Positions 1 to 7,214 of a stretch of DNA of 9,521 nucleotides are shown in pieces. How positions within the stretch are numbered: position 1 is the stretch's first letter; each line of letters begins with the position of its first letter. The position numbers and the translations under genes were made by a program. The notes under the pieces are model-generated. The model saw only the letters and a program-made list of their open reading frames with translations, searched no databases and was not told the DNA's origin. This DNA is from an uncultured Acetobacteraceae bacterium. GTDB taxonomy: Bacteria; Pseudomonadota; Alphaproteobacteria; Acetobacterales; Acetobacteraceae. The stretch is taken from contig CAIMEK010000600.1 in the NCBI GenBank assembly GCA_903839965.1, forward strand, positions 1 to 9,521. Direction: 5' to 3'.

Positions 1-397
1 CCGCCAGCGCACTTTCCAGCGCGAGGACAGTTTCACGCAGCCACAGGCAGAAATCGGTTGCCACCTGGTCGTTGCGGCTGCGCCCGGTGTGCAGCTTGCC
101 GGCGACCTCCGCGCCGATGCGCTGCGCCAGCGCGTCCTGGATGACGAAGAACAGGTCCTCGAATTCGCCGGTATAGGTCAGCGCCGCCGGGTCGAGCTCC
201 GCCGCGATGGCGGCCAGCCCGCGCAGGATCGCGCCAGCCTCGGCACGGCTCAGCCAGTGGCGCTCGTGCAGCATCACCGCGTGCGCGCGGTCGATCGCCA
301 GCATGGGCAGGAAGTGGTGTCGCTTCACCGTGTCGAACAGCGGCGCCAGCACGGTCTGCTTGTAGGCGGGCGCCGGAAACCTGTCGTTCTCGCCCAT
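1..397 (-). CDS. Argininosuccinate lyase-family enzyme, N-terminal part (runs off the left edge)
   Basis: The 132 visible residues begin MGENDRFPAPAYKQ and contain the family motif HTGRSRNDQVATDF at about residues 104-117. That motif is the first conserved active-site region of argininosuccinate lyases, which belong to the fumarase/aspartase superfamily and eliminate fumarate from N-succinyl adducts. The ATG at 397 lies 2 nt after the stop of the upstream permease, with AAAGG 6 nt ahead of it, so it is the last visible gene of the transporter operon. The N-terminus lacks the WGGRF-type opening typical of biosynthetic ArgH, and the segment before the motif reads EDLFFVIQDAL where biosynthetic enzymes usually have an EDIH-type sequence. 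I infer a catabolic paralogue acting on an imported N-substituted amino acid or aminopolycarboxylate, but true ArgH cannot be excluded. The catalytic serine loop (SSxMPQKKNP) is outside the window. Family assignment is firm; substrate is unknown. Confidence 0.88.
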   Translation of the reverse strand, partial: MGENDRFPAPAYKQTVLAPLFDTVKRHHFLPMLAIDRAHAVMLHERHWLSRAEAGAILRGLAAIAAELDPAALTYTGEFEDLFFVIQDALAQRIGAEVAGKLHTGRSRNDQVATDFCLWLRETVLALESALA

Positions 398-399
398 CC

Positions 400-1221
400 T
401 CAGCCTTTCAGCCCGGTCAGCATGATGCCGTCGATGATGTATTTCTGCAGCAACAGGAACACCGCGAGCACCGGCGCGGTGGCCACCGACGCGCCGGTCA
501 TCACCATTTCCCATTGCGTCTGCTGCTCGCCCGAGAAGGCGGCGAGCCCGACCGGCACGGTGTAGAGGTTCTTGCTGCTGGTGACGATGAGCGGCCACAG
601 GAAGGCCGTCCAGTTGCCGAGGAAGACGAAGATCGCCAGCGCCGACAGCGCCGGGGTGACCAGTGGCAGCGCCACTTCCCACCAGATCTGCGCCTCGTTC
701 AGCCCGTCCAGCCGGGCCGCGGCGATCAGATCGTCCGGCACGGAGGAGAAGAACTGGCGCATCAGGAACACGCCGAAGCCGGTCATCAGTCCGGGGAAGA
801 TGATGCCCCAGTAGGTGTCGAGCCAGCCCATCGACCTGGCCATCGAATACCAGGGGATGACCAGCATCTCGGTGGGGATCATCATGGTCGACAGGATGGC
901 GACGAACACCACGCCGCGGCCGCGGAACGCGAATTTCGCCAATGTGTAGCCGACCAGGCTGTCGAAGAAGAGGACGGAGGCGGTGGTCAGCAGCGACGTG
1001 ACCAGGGAGTTGACGAACCAGCGGCCGAACTCGGTGGTGCGGAACAGCTCGCGATAGTTGTCGAAGCTGGGCGAGCGCGGCAGGAAGGTCAGGTCGTAGA
1101 CCTCGCTGCCCTCCTTGAGGGAAGTGGAGAACATGGTGACGAACGGCATCACCATGACGATGCCGCCCATCAGCAGGCAGGTCCACACGACGATCCGGCC
1201 GGGGCGGGTGGCGTGCCTCAT
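400..1221 (-). CDS. Carbohydrate-type ABC transporter permease, MalG/UgpE family
   Basis: This 273-residue inner-membrane protein is the second permease of the importer. It has about six hydrophobic segments, near residues 10-30, 70-93, 103-125, 137-158, 188-210 and 240-263. The cytoplasmic coupling loop (EAA-like motif) is at 166-187, with IAAARLDG followed by ALPLVTP, which docks on the ATPase. Length and motif spacing match the MalG/UgpE/AraQ group (CUT1 type). The ATG at 1221 overlaps the upstream permease stop in an ATGA, which implies translational coupling, and there is only a weak Shine-Dalgarno of its own. The reading frame stays open to 2010, but that extension lies inside the other permease and is antisense-like low-complexity Arg/Ala sequence, so it was rejected. 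The substrate cannot be read from the sequence. CUT1 systems usually carry sugars, polyols or glycerol phosphates, although the lyase neighbour hints at something else. Confidence 0.93.
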   Translation of the reverse strand: MRHATRPGRIVVWTCLLMGGIVMVMPFVTMFSTSLKEGSEVYDLTFLPRSPSFDNYRELFRTTEFGRWFVNSLVTSLLTTASVLFFDSLVGYTLAKFAFRGRGVVFVAILSTMMIPTEMLVIPWYSMARSMGWLDTYWGIIFPGLMTGFGVFLMRQFFSSVPDDLIAAARLDGLNEAQIWWEVALPLVTPALSALAIFVFLGNWTAFLWPLIVTSSKNLYTVPVGLAAFSGEQQTQWEMVMTGASVATAPVLAVFLLLQKYIIDGIMLTGLKG

Positions 1222-2102
1222 CGCTGCCGCAGCACCCGCATCTGCAGCAGCGTGAGGCAGAGCAGGATGGCGAACAGCACCACGGTCTGCGCCGCCGCGT
1301 AGCCCATTTCGAAGCGGCCGAACGCCGACTGGTAGATCGACAGCACCAGCGGCTTGGTGGCGTCCAGCGGGCCGCCGTCGCCGTTGGTCATGTTGTAGAC
1401 GTGGTCGAAGATGCGCAGGAAGGTGATCGAACTGACCACGATCAGGAAGACGGTGGTGGGTTGCAGCAGCGGCAGGGTGATCTCGGTCAGCGTGCGCCAG
1501 GCCGAGGCGCCGTCGATGGCGGCGGCCTCGTAGTAGGTGCGCGGGATCGCCTTCAGCCCGGCGAGGAAGATGACGATCTGAAAGCCCAGCATGGCCCACA
1601 CCGCCGGCACCAGCACCGCCGGCAGCGCCTGGGTGGTGGAGCGCAGGAACGGCTGCGGCGGCAAATGCAGGGTGGCCAGCACCATGTTGAAGATGCCGAC
1701 CGGCACCGGCTGGTAGAACCACTTCCACACCCAGGCCATCGCCGCCGCGGTGGTCAGATGCGGCAGGAAGTAGAGCGCGCGCAGCAGCGCGTGGCCGCGC
1801 TGCACGCCGTCGAGGAAGTAGGCCACCGTGAAGGCGAGCAGCAGGCTCACGGGCAGGCCGAGCCCCACATAGGTGAAGCTGTTCAGGGTGGCTTTCCAGA
1901 ACACCGGGTCGCCGCCGAGCCGGGCGTAGTTGGCCAGGCCCACGAAGCGCTCGGCGCCCAGCAGGTTCCAGCTGTTGAAGGACAGCCAGAACCCCTGGGC
2001 GGCCGGCCACAGCCGCACCAGCAGGAAGAACGCCACCGGCACCGCCAGGAACGCCCAGGCCCAGACGGCCTGCTTGCCGGCGATCGTCAGGCGATCGTAC
2101 AG
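1218..2102 (-). CDS. Carbohydrate-type ABC transporter permease, MalF/UgpA family, apparent CTG start
   Basis: This is the first permease of the importer, 294 residues from the proposed start. Hydrophobic segments lie near 13-31, 74-96, 108-129, 160-182, 212-232 and 266-290. The coupling loop at 192-214 reads EAAAIDGAS and then TLPLLQP, a good CUT1 EAA motif. No ATG, GTG or TTG lies in frame between the binding-protein stop and the first membrane helix. The only well-placed initiator is CTG at 2102-2100, 5 nt after GGGGAGAG, and it gives an N-terminus (MYDRLTIAGKQ) of the usual length before helix 1. An in-frame ATG at 2378 would add 92 Arg/Pro-rich residues overlapping the binding-protein gene and is unlikely. 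A second CTG four codons downstream, or a GTG inside helix 1, are weaker alternatives. The gene starts 14 nt after the binding-protein stop and ends in a 4-nt overlap with the next permease. Confidence 0.9.
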   Translation of the reverse strand: MYDRLTIAGKQAVWAWAFLAVPVAFFLLVRLWPAAQGFWLSFNSWNLLGAERFVGLANYARLGGDPVFWKATLNSFTYVGLGLPVSLLLAFTVAYFLDGVQRGHALLRALYFLPHLTTAAAMAWVWKWFYQPVPVGIFNMVLATLHLPPQPFLRSTTQALPAVLVPAVWAMLGFQIVIFLAGLKAIPRTYYEAAAIDGASAWRTLTEITLPLLQPTTVFLIVVSSITFLRIFDHVYNMTNGDGGPLDATKPLVLSIYQSAFGRFEMGYAAAQTVVLFAILLCLTLLQMRVLRQR

Positions 2103-2116
2103 GGCGGCTCTCCCCG
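2103..2116 (-). promoter_or_regulatory. Ribosome binding site that decides the CTG start of the MalF-type permease
   Basis: On the minus strand GGGGAGAG (2115-2108) ends 5 nt before a CTG codon at 2102 and lies entirely in the 14-nt gap after the binding-protein stop. No ATG, GTG or TTG in frame sits near it. This is the main evidence for non-canonical CTG initiation. Confidence 0.6.
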
Positions 2117-3376
2117 CTACTTGTGGTAGTACTCGTCGAGCAGCTTCTGTTCCTGGTCGGCGGCGATGTGCACGCTGTCGGCCGGGCTCATCTTCTGCAG
2201 GTTGATGCGGTCGAACAGGTCGATGATCACCTTGCGCTGCGCCAGTTCGTCGACGAAGCGGGTGGCCTGGGCGTATTCCAGGCCGCGGATGAACGGACCG
2301 TATTTCGGGTCGTTGCGGTTGGCATCCAGCTTGGCGACCGCAACCCGCGCCGGCAGCTCGCCCACCGTGCGCAGCCACACCTCCATGGCCGCAGGCGCGG
2401 TGACGAATTGCAGGAACTTGATGGCGGCCTGCAGCTTGGGGCCGCTGGCCTTGCTGGTGATGCCGTTCACCCAGTAGGAGGAGAAATTGGCCCGCACGCC
2501 GTTGAGCGCGGGCAACTCGGTCACGCCGTATTCCAGCCCCTTCTGGCTGTCGAAGGCGCCCAGGCGGAACGAGCCGTCGATGGTGAGCGCCGCGCGGCCG
2601 GAGCGAAAGGCGGTGGGCTGGTCGGTCATGAAGCCGAACTCGCTCACCCGCTCCTGCGTGACCAGGCCGGCGTACCAGGCTACCGCCTTGATGCCGGCCT
2701 CGTTGTCGTAGGCGACGCGCTGGTTGTCGGTGGTGTACGGGGTGCCGCCGAACTGGCGGGTCAGCACTTCGCGCACCCAGTGCTGGTCCTGCATGGTGAG
2801 GTCGGCGGTCATGCCTTCCACCAGCAGGTTGCCGGCGGCGTCGCGTTTGGTGAGCTTCTTGGCCATGTCGACCAGCTCGGGCAGGGTCTGCGGCGGCTTT
2901 TCCGCATCGAGCCCGGCCTCGCGGAACAGCTTCTTGTTCCAGAACAGCGCCAGCGAACGCACCGCGGTGGGCAGGGCGTAGTAGGCGCCGTTGACCTTCA
3001 TCACCTGCACGATGGGGAAGAAGTCGCGGTCGATGGCGGCCGGGTCGAAGGTGTCGGTCGGCAGCTTCTGCAGCAGGCCGGCCTTCATGTACTGGTCGAG
3101 CCAGCCATAATAGAGCTGCACCACGTCGGGGCCTTCGCCGGCGGGAATGGCCGCGGCCACCTTGGTCTGGTAACTGTCGTAGGGGGTGGTGGTCTGGCGG
3201 ACCGTGATGGTGGGGTTGGCGGCCTCGAACTGCTTGATCAGCGCGTCCATCGCCTCGACGCGCTCCTTGAAAAAGTACTGCCAGTAATCAATTTGTACGG
3301 TCTGGGCCCGGGCGGTGCCGCCGAGGCCGCAAACCGTCAGCCCCAGACCGAGCAGGGCCGCAGTGATGGCGCGCAT
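2117..3376 (-). CDS. ABC transporter periplasmic solute-binding protein (MalE/UgpB-like, extracellular solute-binding family 1)
   Basis: This 419-residue secreted protein captures the substrate for the two downstream permeases. It starts with a signal peptide (MRAITAALLGLGLTV...) with a signal peptidase I site after TARA (about residue 24). The Cys at 16 does not sit in a proper lipobox, so a soluble periplasmic protein is expected. The mature part shows family 1 features: a YWQYF opening strand, FEAANPTITV near 50-59, the GPDVVQLYYGW segment at 82-92, YALPTAVRSLALFWNKKLF at about 133-151, and FRSGRAALTIDGSF at 257-270. Start choice: ATG at 3376 has GGAGAT 6 nt upstream and begins the signal peptide directly. 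An in-frame ATG at 3433 would put 19 polar residues ahead of it and overlap the likely promoter. It is the first gene of the operon. The ligand is unidentified. Confidence 0.93.
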   Translation of the reverse strand: MRAITAALLGLGLTVCGLGGTARAQTVQIDYWQYFFKERVEAMDALIKQFEAANPTITVRQTTTPYDSYQTKVAAAIPAGEGPDVVQLYYGWLDQYMKAGLLQKLPTDTFDPAAIDRDFFPIVQVMKVNGAYYALPTAVRSLALFWNKKLFREAGLDAEKPPQTLPELVDMAKKLTKRDAAGNLLVEGMTADLTMQDQHWVREVLTRQFGGTPYTTDNQRVAYDNEAGIKAVAWYAGLVTQERVSEFGFMTDQPTAFRSGRAALTIDGSFRLGAFDSQKGLEYGVTELPALNGVRANFSSYWVNGITSKASGPKLQAAIKFLQFVTAPAAMEVWLRTVGELPARVAVAKLDANRNDPKYGPFIRGLEYAQATRFVDELAQRKVIIDLFDRINLQKMSPADSVHIAADQEQKLLDEYYHK

Positions 3377-3404
3377 TCCGGCATCTCCTTTGTTGCTTGC
3401 GGTA

Positions 3405-3433
3405 ATCGTCCCGGACAGCCGTGCCGCTGTCAA
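3405..3433 (-). promoter_or_regulatory. Sigma-70-type promoter of the ABC importer operon
   Basis: On the minus strand a perfect -35 TTGACA (3433-3428) is followed after 17 nt by a partial -10 GACGAT (3410-3405, matching the last A and T and one more consensus position). Initiation would fall near 3398, giving a leader of about 22 nt that includes the ribosome binding site of the binding-protein gene. The weak -10 suggests activation or a low basal level. Confidence 0.5.
3414..3431. promoter_or_regulatory. Inverted repeat overlapping the -35: likely operator
   Basis: GACAGC (3414-3419) and GCTGTC (3426-3431) form perfect 6-bp arms separated by 6 bp. The 18-bp palindrome lies in the promoter spacer and covers four bases of the -35, where a dimeric repressor would block polymerase. 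No regulator gene is in the window, so the protein is unknown. Confidence 0.45.
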
Positions 3434-3696
3434 TCGCGCAGATGTTTCTCCTGGACGGTGATGGAATAAATGGATTTTTCGCCCGTGACGTGCGAGATGT
3501 CAGTTTCCCTGGCGCGTCGTGCGGCGTCGGGACGCACGGCGGCTCGAAGCATAAAATCCGTATCGCGGCATGGCCAATGGGCCGTGTGCGTTGGTGCCCC
3601 GGATGGGGGTGCGCGCGAGGCGGGGCCGACATTCGGCGAGCGTGCGACGAGGGCGTTGGGAACTTCGTGATCTCTTCCGGGTAAATACGGGTCGGA

Positions 3697-3723
3697 CGTG
3701 CCGCGTGAACTGCAAGCGGCACG
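3697..3723. repeat. Inverted repeat, 8-bp perfect arms
   Basis: CGTGCCGC (3697-3704) and GCGGCACG (3716-3723) are perfect reverse complements with an 11-nt loop. No T-run follows on either strand, so it is not a classic intrinsic terminator. It could be an operator or an RNA stem in a long prkA leader. Confidence 0.5.
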
Positions 3724-3833
3724 GCAGGCAAATAGTCGATGCCGTAGGATCGGTGCGGTTGCCATGGACATCGTGTCTGATGTTTGTGGCGGAAAATTCA
3801 GGAAGGGGGACTCCGGCCTTTGGTCTCAACATT

Positions 3834-3868
3834 CGGGTGACGCAGTCAGAACTGGCCCGTGTCACCCG
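3834..3868. repeat. Nested inverted repeat upstream of prkA
   Basis: The outer arms CGGGTGAC (3834-3841) and GTCACCCG (3861-3868) are perfect 8-bp complements. Inside them CAGT (3843-3846) and ACTG (3851-3854) form a second stem around the tetraloop CAGA. There is no following T-run. Ending 63 nt before the prkA ATG, it is either a regulator site or a leader RNA structure. Confidence 0.5.
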
Positions 3869-3931
3869 TTACACCTATCGGGGCGCGTTTGTTGAACCGG
3901 AGTGCCGCCCCGATGTGTTAGGAGTCTGGCG

Positions 3932-5875
3932 ATGAGCGTTGATGTGCTTCGTTCGCGATTCTCGAGCCATTACGAGCAGCGGCGCGACGCTGAGATGTCG
4001 CTCGAGGCGTATCTCGACCAGTGCCGGGGAAATCCGCGCATGTACAGCAGTTCCGCCGAGCGGCTGCTGCTGGTGATCGGCGAGGCCGAGATCGTCGATA
4101 CCTCGCGCGACCCGCGACTCGGCCGCATCTTCGCCAACCGCACCATTCGCCGCTACCCGGCCTTTTCCGAATTCCACGGCATGGAAGAAACCATCGAGCG
4201 GATTGTCGGTTTCCTGCGCCATTCCGCCCAGGGACTGGAAGAACGCAAACAGATCCTCTATCTGCTCGGCCCCGTGGGCGGCGGCAAGTCATCGCTCGCG
4301 GAGCGGCTGAAGGAGCTGATGGAGCACGAGCCGATCTACGTGCTCAAGGCGGGCAACGAGGTCAGCCCGGTGTTCGAGAGCCCGCTCAGCCTGTTCTGCG
4401 ATCCGCAGATCGCCGAAACGCTGGCGGCCGAGTACGGCATTCCGCGCCGCGCCATCCGCGGCCCGATCAGCCCGTGGGCGCTGAAGCGGCTGGGCGAGTT
4501 CGACGGCGACGCCTTCCGCTTCACCGTGATGCGCACGATGCCCAGCCGGCTGCGCCAGATCGCCATATCCAAGACCGAGCCGGGCGACGAGAACAATCAG
4601 GACATCTCCACCCTGGTCGGCAAGGTGGACATCCGCAAGCTGGAGGCGTTCGCGCAGAACGACGCCGATGCCTACAGCTTCTCGGGCGGGCTGAACCGCG
4701 CCAACCAGGGCATCCTCGAATTCGTCGAGATGTTCAAGGCGCCGATCAAGATGCTGCACCCGCTGCTCACCGCCACCCAGGAGGGCAACTACGTCGGCAC
4801 CGAGAACATCGGCGCCCTGCCCTTCCAGGGCTTGATCCTGGCGCATTCCAACGAGGCGGAGTGGCAGACCTTCAAGAACAACCGCAACAACGAGGCCTTC
4901 ATCGACCGCATCTACGTCGTCAAGGTGCCGTACTGCCTGCGCGTGACCGAGGAGCAGAAAATCTACCGCAAGATGCTGGAGCAGTCCGAGCTCGCCGAGT
5001 CGCCGTGCGCCCCGGGCACCATCGAGATGCTGGCGCGTTTCGCCGTGCTCAGCCGGCTGAAGGAACACGCCAACTCCAACCTGTTCAGCAAAATGCGCGT
5101 GTACGACGGCGAGGCCATCAAGGAGCAGGACCCGCAGGCGCGCAGCGTGCAGGAATATCGCGACGCCGCCGGCGTCGACGAGGGCATGAACGGCATTTCC
5201 ACCCGCTTCGCCTTCAAGGTGCTGTCGCAGACCTTCAACTACGACAGCACCGAGATCTCCGCCGACCCGGTGCACCTGATGTTCGTGCTGGAGCGCCTGC
5301 TGCGCCAGGAGCAACTGCCGGACGAGACGGAAAAGCGGCTGCTCAACTTCATCAAGGCGATGCTGGCGCCGCGTTACGCCGAATTCATCGGCAATGAGAT
5401 CCAGAAGGCGTATCTTGAATCCTACAGCGACTATGGCCAGAACCTGTTCGAGCGCTACATCTCGCTGGCCGATGCATGGATTGAGGATGCCGACTACAAG
5501 GACCCCGACACCGGCACGATGATGAGCCGGGACGAGCTGAATGGCGAGCTGACCAAGATCGAGAAGCCCGCCGGCATCGCCAACCCGAAGGATTTCCGCA
5601 ACGAGGTGGTGAAGTTCGCCCTGCGCGCCAAGGCGCGCGACGGCGGCAGGATGCCCCGCTGGACGGCCTACGAGAAAATCCGCGAGGTCATCGAGCGCCG
5701 CATGTTCAGCCAGGTCGAGGAATTGCTGCCGATCATTTCCTTCGGCGCCAAGAAGGACGTGGAGACCGAACGCAAGCATGGCGATTTCATCGCCCGCATG
5801 ACGGAACGCGGCTATACGGAACGGCAGGTTCGCCGCTCCGTGGAGTGGTTCATGCGCGTGCAGAAATCGGGGTAG
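3932..5875 (+). CDS. prkA: PrkA/YeaG serine protein kinase with AAA+-type core
   Basis: This 647-residue cytoplasmic protein is full length against the family (E. coli YeaG is about 644). The N-terminal AAA-type PrkA domain covers roughly residues 1-390. It has Walker A GPVGGGKS at 113-120, a Walker B-like GILEFVEMFK at 260-269, a sensor-like LILAHSNEAEW at 301-311, and a candidate arginine finger in FIDRIYVVKVP around R326. The C-terminal PrkA domain (about 420-640) includes STRFAFKVLSQTFNYD and ends VEWFMRVQKSG. Family knowledge: PrkA proteins phosphorylate serine/threonine, and the E. coli orthologue is linked to nitrogen starvation and stationary-phase physiology. Substrates here are unknown. 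The ATG at 3932 has AGGAG 7 nt upstream; an in-frame GTG at 3902 lacks such a site. It is the first gene of the prkA-yeaH-spoVR cluster, 40 nt ahead of yeaH. Confidence 0.97.
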   Translation: MSVDVLRSRFSSHYEQRRDAEMSLEAYLDQCRGNPRMYSSSAERLLLVIGEAEIVDTSRDPRLGRIFANRTIRRYPAFSEFHGMEETIERIVGFLRHSAQGLEERKQILYLLGPVGGGKSSLAERLKELMEHEPIYVLKAGNEVSPVFESPLSLFCDPQIAETLAAEYGIPRRAIRGPISPWALKRLGEFDGDAFRFTVMRTMPSRLRQIAISKTEPGDENNQDISTLVGKVDIRKLEAFAQNDADAYSFSGGLNRANQGILEFVEMFKAPIKMLHPLLTATQEGNYVGTENIGALPFQGLILAHSNEAEWQTFKNNRNNEAFIDRIYVVKVPYCLRVTEEQKIYRKMLEQSELAESPCAPGTIEMLARFAVLSRLKEHANSNLFSKMRVYDGEAIKEQDPQARSVQEYRDAAGVDEGMNGISTRFAFKVLSQTFNYDSTEISADPVHLMFVLERLLRQEQLPDETEKRLLNFIKAMLAPRYAEFIGNEIQKAYLESYSDYGQNLFERYISLADAWIEDADYKDPDTGTMMSRDELNGELTKIEKPAGIANPKDFRNEVVKFALRAKARDGGRMPRWTAYEKIREVIERRMFSQVEELLPIISFGAKKDVETERKHGDFIARMTERGYTERQVRRSVEWFMRVQKSG

Positions 5876-5915
5876 GCCCCCGCCACGCGCCGCAGTACAG
5901 GGTTCGGATTGCACC

Positions 5916-7214
5916 ATGATGATCGTCGACCGCCGCCCCAACCCCCAGGGCAAGAGCCTGCCCAACCGGCAGCGCTTCCTGTCGCGGGTGAAGGCGCAGG
6001 TGCGCCGGGCGGTCGCCGACAGCATCGACCGGCGCCGGGTTTCCGATGTCGGCACCGACGAGGAAGTGAAGGTGCGGGTCGCCGGCACCGGGGAACCCTC
6101 GTTCCGCCAGGCCGGCGGGGCGGACGGCGACTACGTGCTGCCCGGCACCGGCACGCTGGACCGCGGCGACCGCATTGCCAAGCCGCAGGGCGGCAGCGGC
6201 GGCCGCGGGCGCGAGGCCTCGGACTCCGGCGGCGGCGAGGACGCCTTCGAGTTCACCCTCACGCGCGAGGAATTCCTCGATTGCTTTTTCGAGGAACTGG
6301 AACTGCCCCGGCTGGCGCGCACCGAGCTGGGCGAGGTTACCCTGAGCAAGCCGCGGCGCGCCGGCTACGCCATTGCCGGCCAGCCGACCGCGCTCAACAT
6401 CCGCCGCACCATGCGCAACAGCCTGGCGCGGCGCGTGGCCTTGCGCCGCCCCGAGCGCGACGACCTGGCGGCGGCCGAGCAGGAGGTTGCCGATGCGATC
6501 GCCTCCGGCGACGACGCCCGCCTCGCCGCCGCCCGCAGCGCGCTCGACCTGCTGCTGCGCCGGACCGCGCGAATCCCGTTCATCGACCCGATCGACGTTC
6601 GCTACAATCGCCACGAGCGGGTGCGGGTGCCGGCTTCCGAGGCGGTGATGTTCTGCCTGATGGACGTCTCCGGCTCGATGACCGAACACATGAAGAGCCT
6701 GGCCAAACGCTTCTTCATGCTGCTGCATCTATTCCTTGAGCGGAAATACGAACGCGTGCATGTGGTGTTCATCCGCCACACCGAGCAGGCCCAGGAGGTG
6801 GACGAGGAAACCTTCTTCCGCTCGCGCGAGACCGGCGGCACCGTGGTGTCGTCGGCGCTGGCCGAAATGCTGCGCGTACAGTCCGAGCGGTTCCCGCCCG
6901 GTTCCTTCAACATTTACGTGGCGCAGGCCTCGGACGGCGACAACCTGCACGCCGACACCGCCGCGGTCACCGGGCTGATGGCGCGCATCCTGCCGTTGGT
7001 GCGCTACTTCGCCTACGTCGAGACCGGCCAGGGCGAGGAGGAGCGGTTCGGCTCCGCGCATGGGCAGGAAACCAGCCTGTGGGGCACCTATCGCGCCATC
7101 GCCGAGGAGGCCGCCACGGGGCCGCTGGCGATGCGCCGGCTGGCGGAACTGCGCGATGTCTGGGGCGTGTTCGCCGAACTGTTCCGCAAGGACACGGCGG
7201 GAGCGACGCCGTGA
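5916..7214 (+). CDS. yeaH: YeaH, DUF444 family protein with VWA/MIDAS domain
   Basis: The product is 432 residues (E. coli YeaH is about 427). It is the usual partner of PrkA. A basic N-terminus (about 1-45) is followed by a Gly/Ser-rich linker at 92-108, typical of DUF444. The C-terminal half is a von Willebrand A-like fold with a complete metal-ion-dependent adhesion site: DVSGS at 250-254, Thr309 in ETGGTVVSS, and Asp340 in QASDGDN. All five expected ligands are present, so metal-dependent protein binding is likely intact. An acidic segment at about 371-386 (GQGEEERFGSAHGQET) looks like an insertion relative to the enterobacterial protein as I remember it. Two consecutive ATG codons (5916, 5919) could both initiate, and the ribosome binding site is weak, suggesting coupling to prkA. 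The stop overlaps the spoVR start by 4 nt. No catalytic activity is known; a scaffold or adaptor role is inferred. Confidence 0.96.
   Translation: MMIVDRRPNPQGKSLPNRQRFLSRVKAQVRRAVADSIDRRRVSDVGTDEEVKVRVAGTGEPSFRQAGGADGDYVLPGTGTLDRGDRIAKPQGGSGGRGREASDSGGGEDAFEFTLTREEFLDCFFEELELPRLARTELGEVTLSKPRRAGYAIAGQPTALNIRRTMRNSLARRVALRRPERDDLAAAEQEVADAIASGDDARLAAARSALDLLLRRTARIPFIDPIDVRYNRHERVRVPASEAVMFCLMDVSGSMTEHMKSLAKRFFMLLHLFLERKYERVHVVFIRHTEQAQEVDEETFFRSRETGGTVVSSALAEMLRVQSERFPPGSFNIYVAQASDGDNLHADTAAVTGLMARILPLVRYFAYVETGQGEEERFGSAHGQETSLWGTYRAIAEEAATGPLAMRRLAELRDVWGVFAELFRKDTAGATP

Larger units (their letters stand above)
3434..3931. other. Long divergent intergenic region without a convincing gene
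   Basis: About 500 nt separate the importer promoter from prkA. Short open frames exist on both strands (for example 3421-3684 plus and 3500-3865 minus), but they have Arg/Cys-rich, family-unlike translations, poor ribosome binding sites, and no third-position G/C bias like the neighbours. The region contains inverted repeats at 3518-3538, 3697-3723 and 3834-3868, and AT-rich patches at about 3464-3480, 3551-3557 (ATAAAAT), 3681-3687 (GTAAATA) and 3791-3799. Any of these patches could be a -10, but none is paired with a convincing -35. I saw no clear sigma-54 GG-N10-GC site. It probably carries the regulatory leader of prkA, or possibly a small RNA. Confidence 0.5.

Noticed and set aside
1222..2010. 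Upstream extension of the MalG-type permease to a 536-residue protein
   Set aside because: The extra residues are the other permease read out of frame; the ATGA junction at 1218-1221 gives the normal family length.
2123..3469. 448-codon plus-strand open frame antisense to the solute-binding protein
   Set aside because: The opposite strand encodes a complete binding protein with signal peptide; this frame is a composition artefact.
3421..3684. Short plus-strand open frame (87 codons) in the intergenic region
   Set aside because: It overlaps the importer promoter, lacks a ribosome binding site and has no recognisable motif; the other short frames here are no better.
3891..3917. Heat-shock (sigma-32)-like motif GTTGAAC ... 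CCCCGATGT before prkA
   Set aside because: The spacing is short and the implied start would fall on or next to the AGGAG ribosome binding site, leaving almost no leader.
4289..6088. 599-codon open frame on the minus strand across prkA and the start of yeaH
   Set aside because: It lies antisense to two clearly recognised genes; its His/Leu/Ala/Gly-rich translation resembles no family and is expected from the third-position G/C bias.
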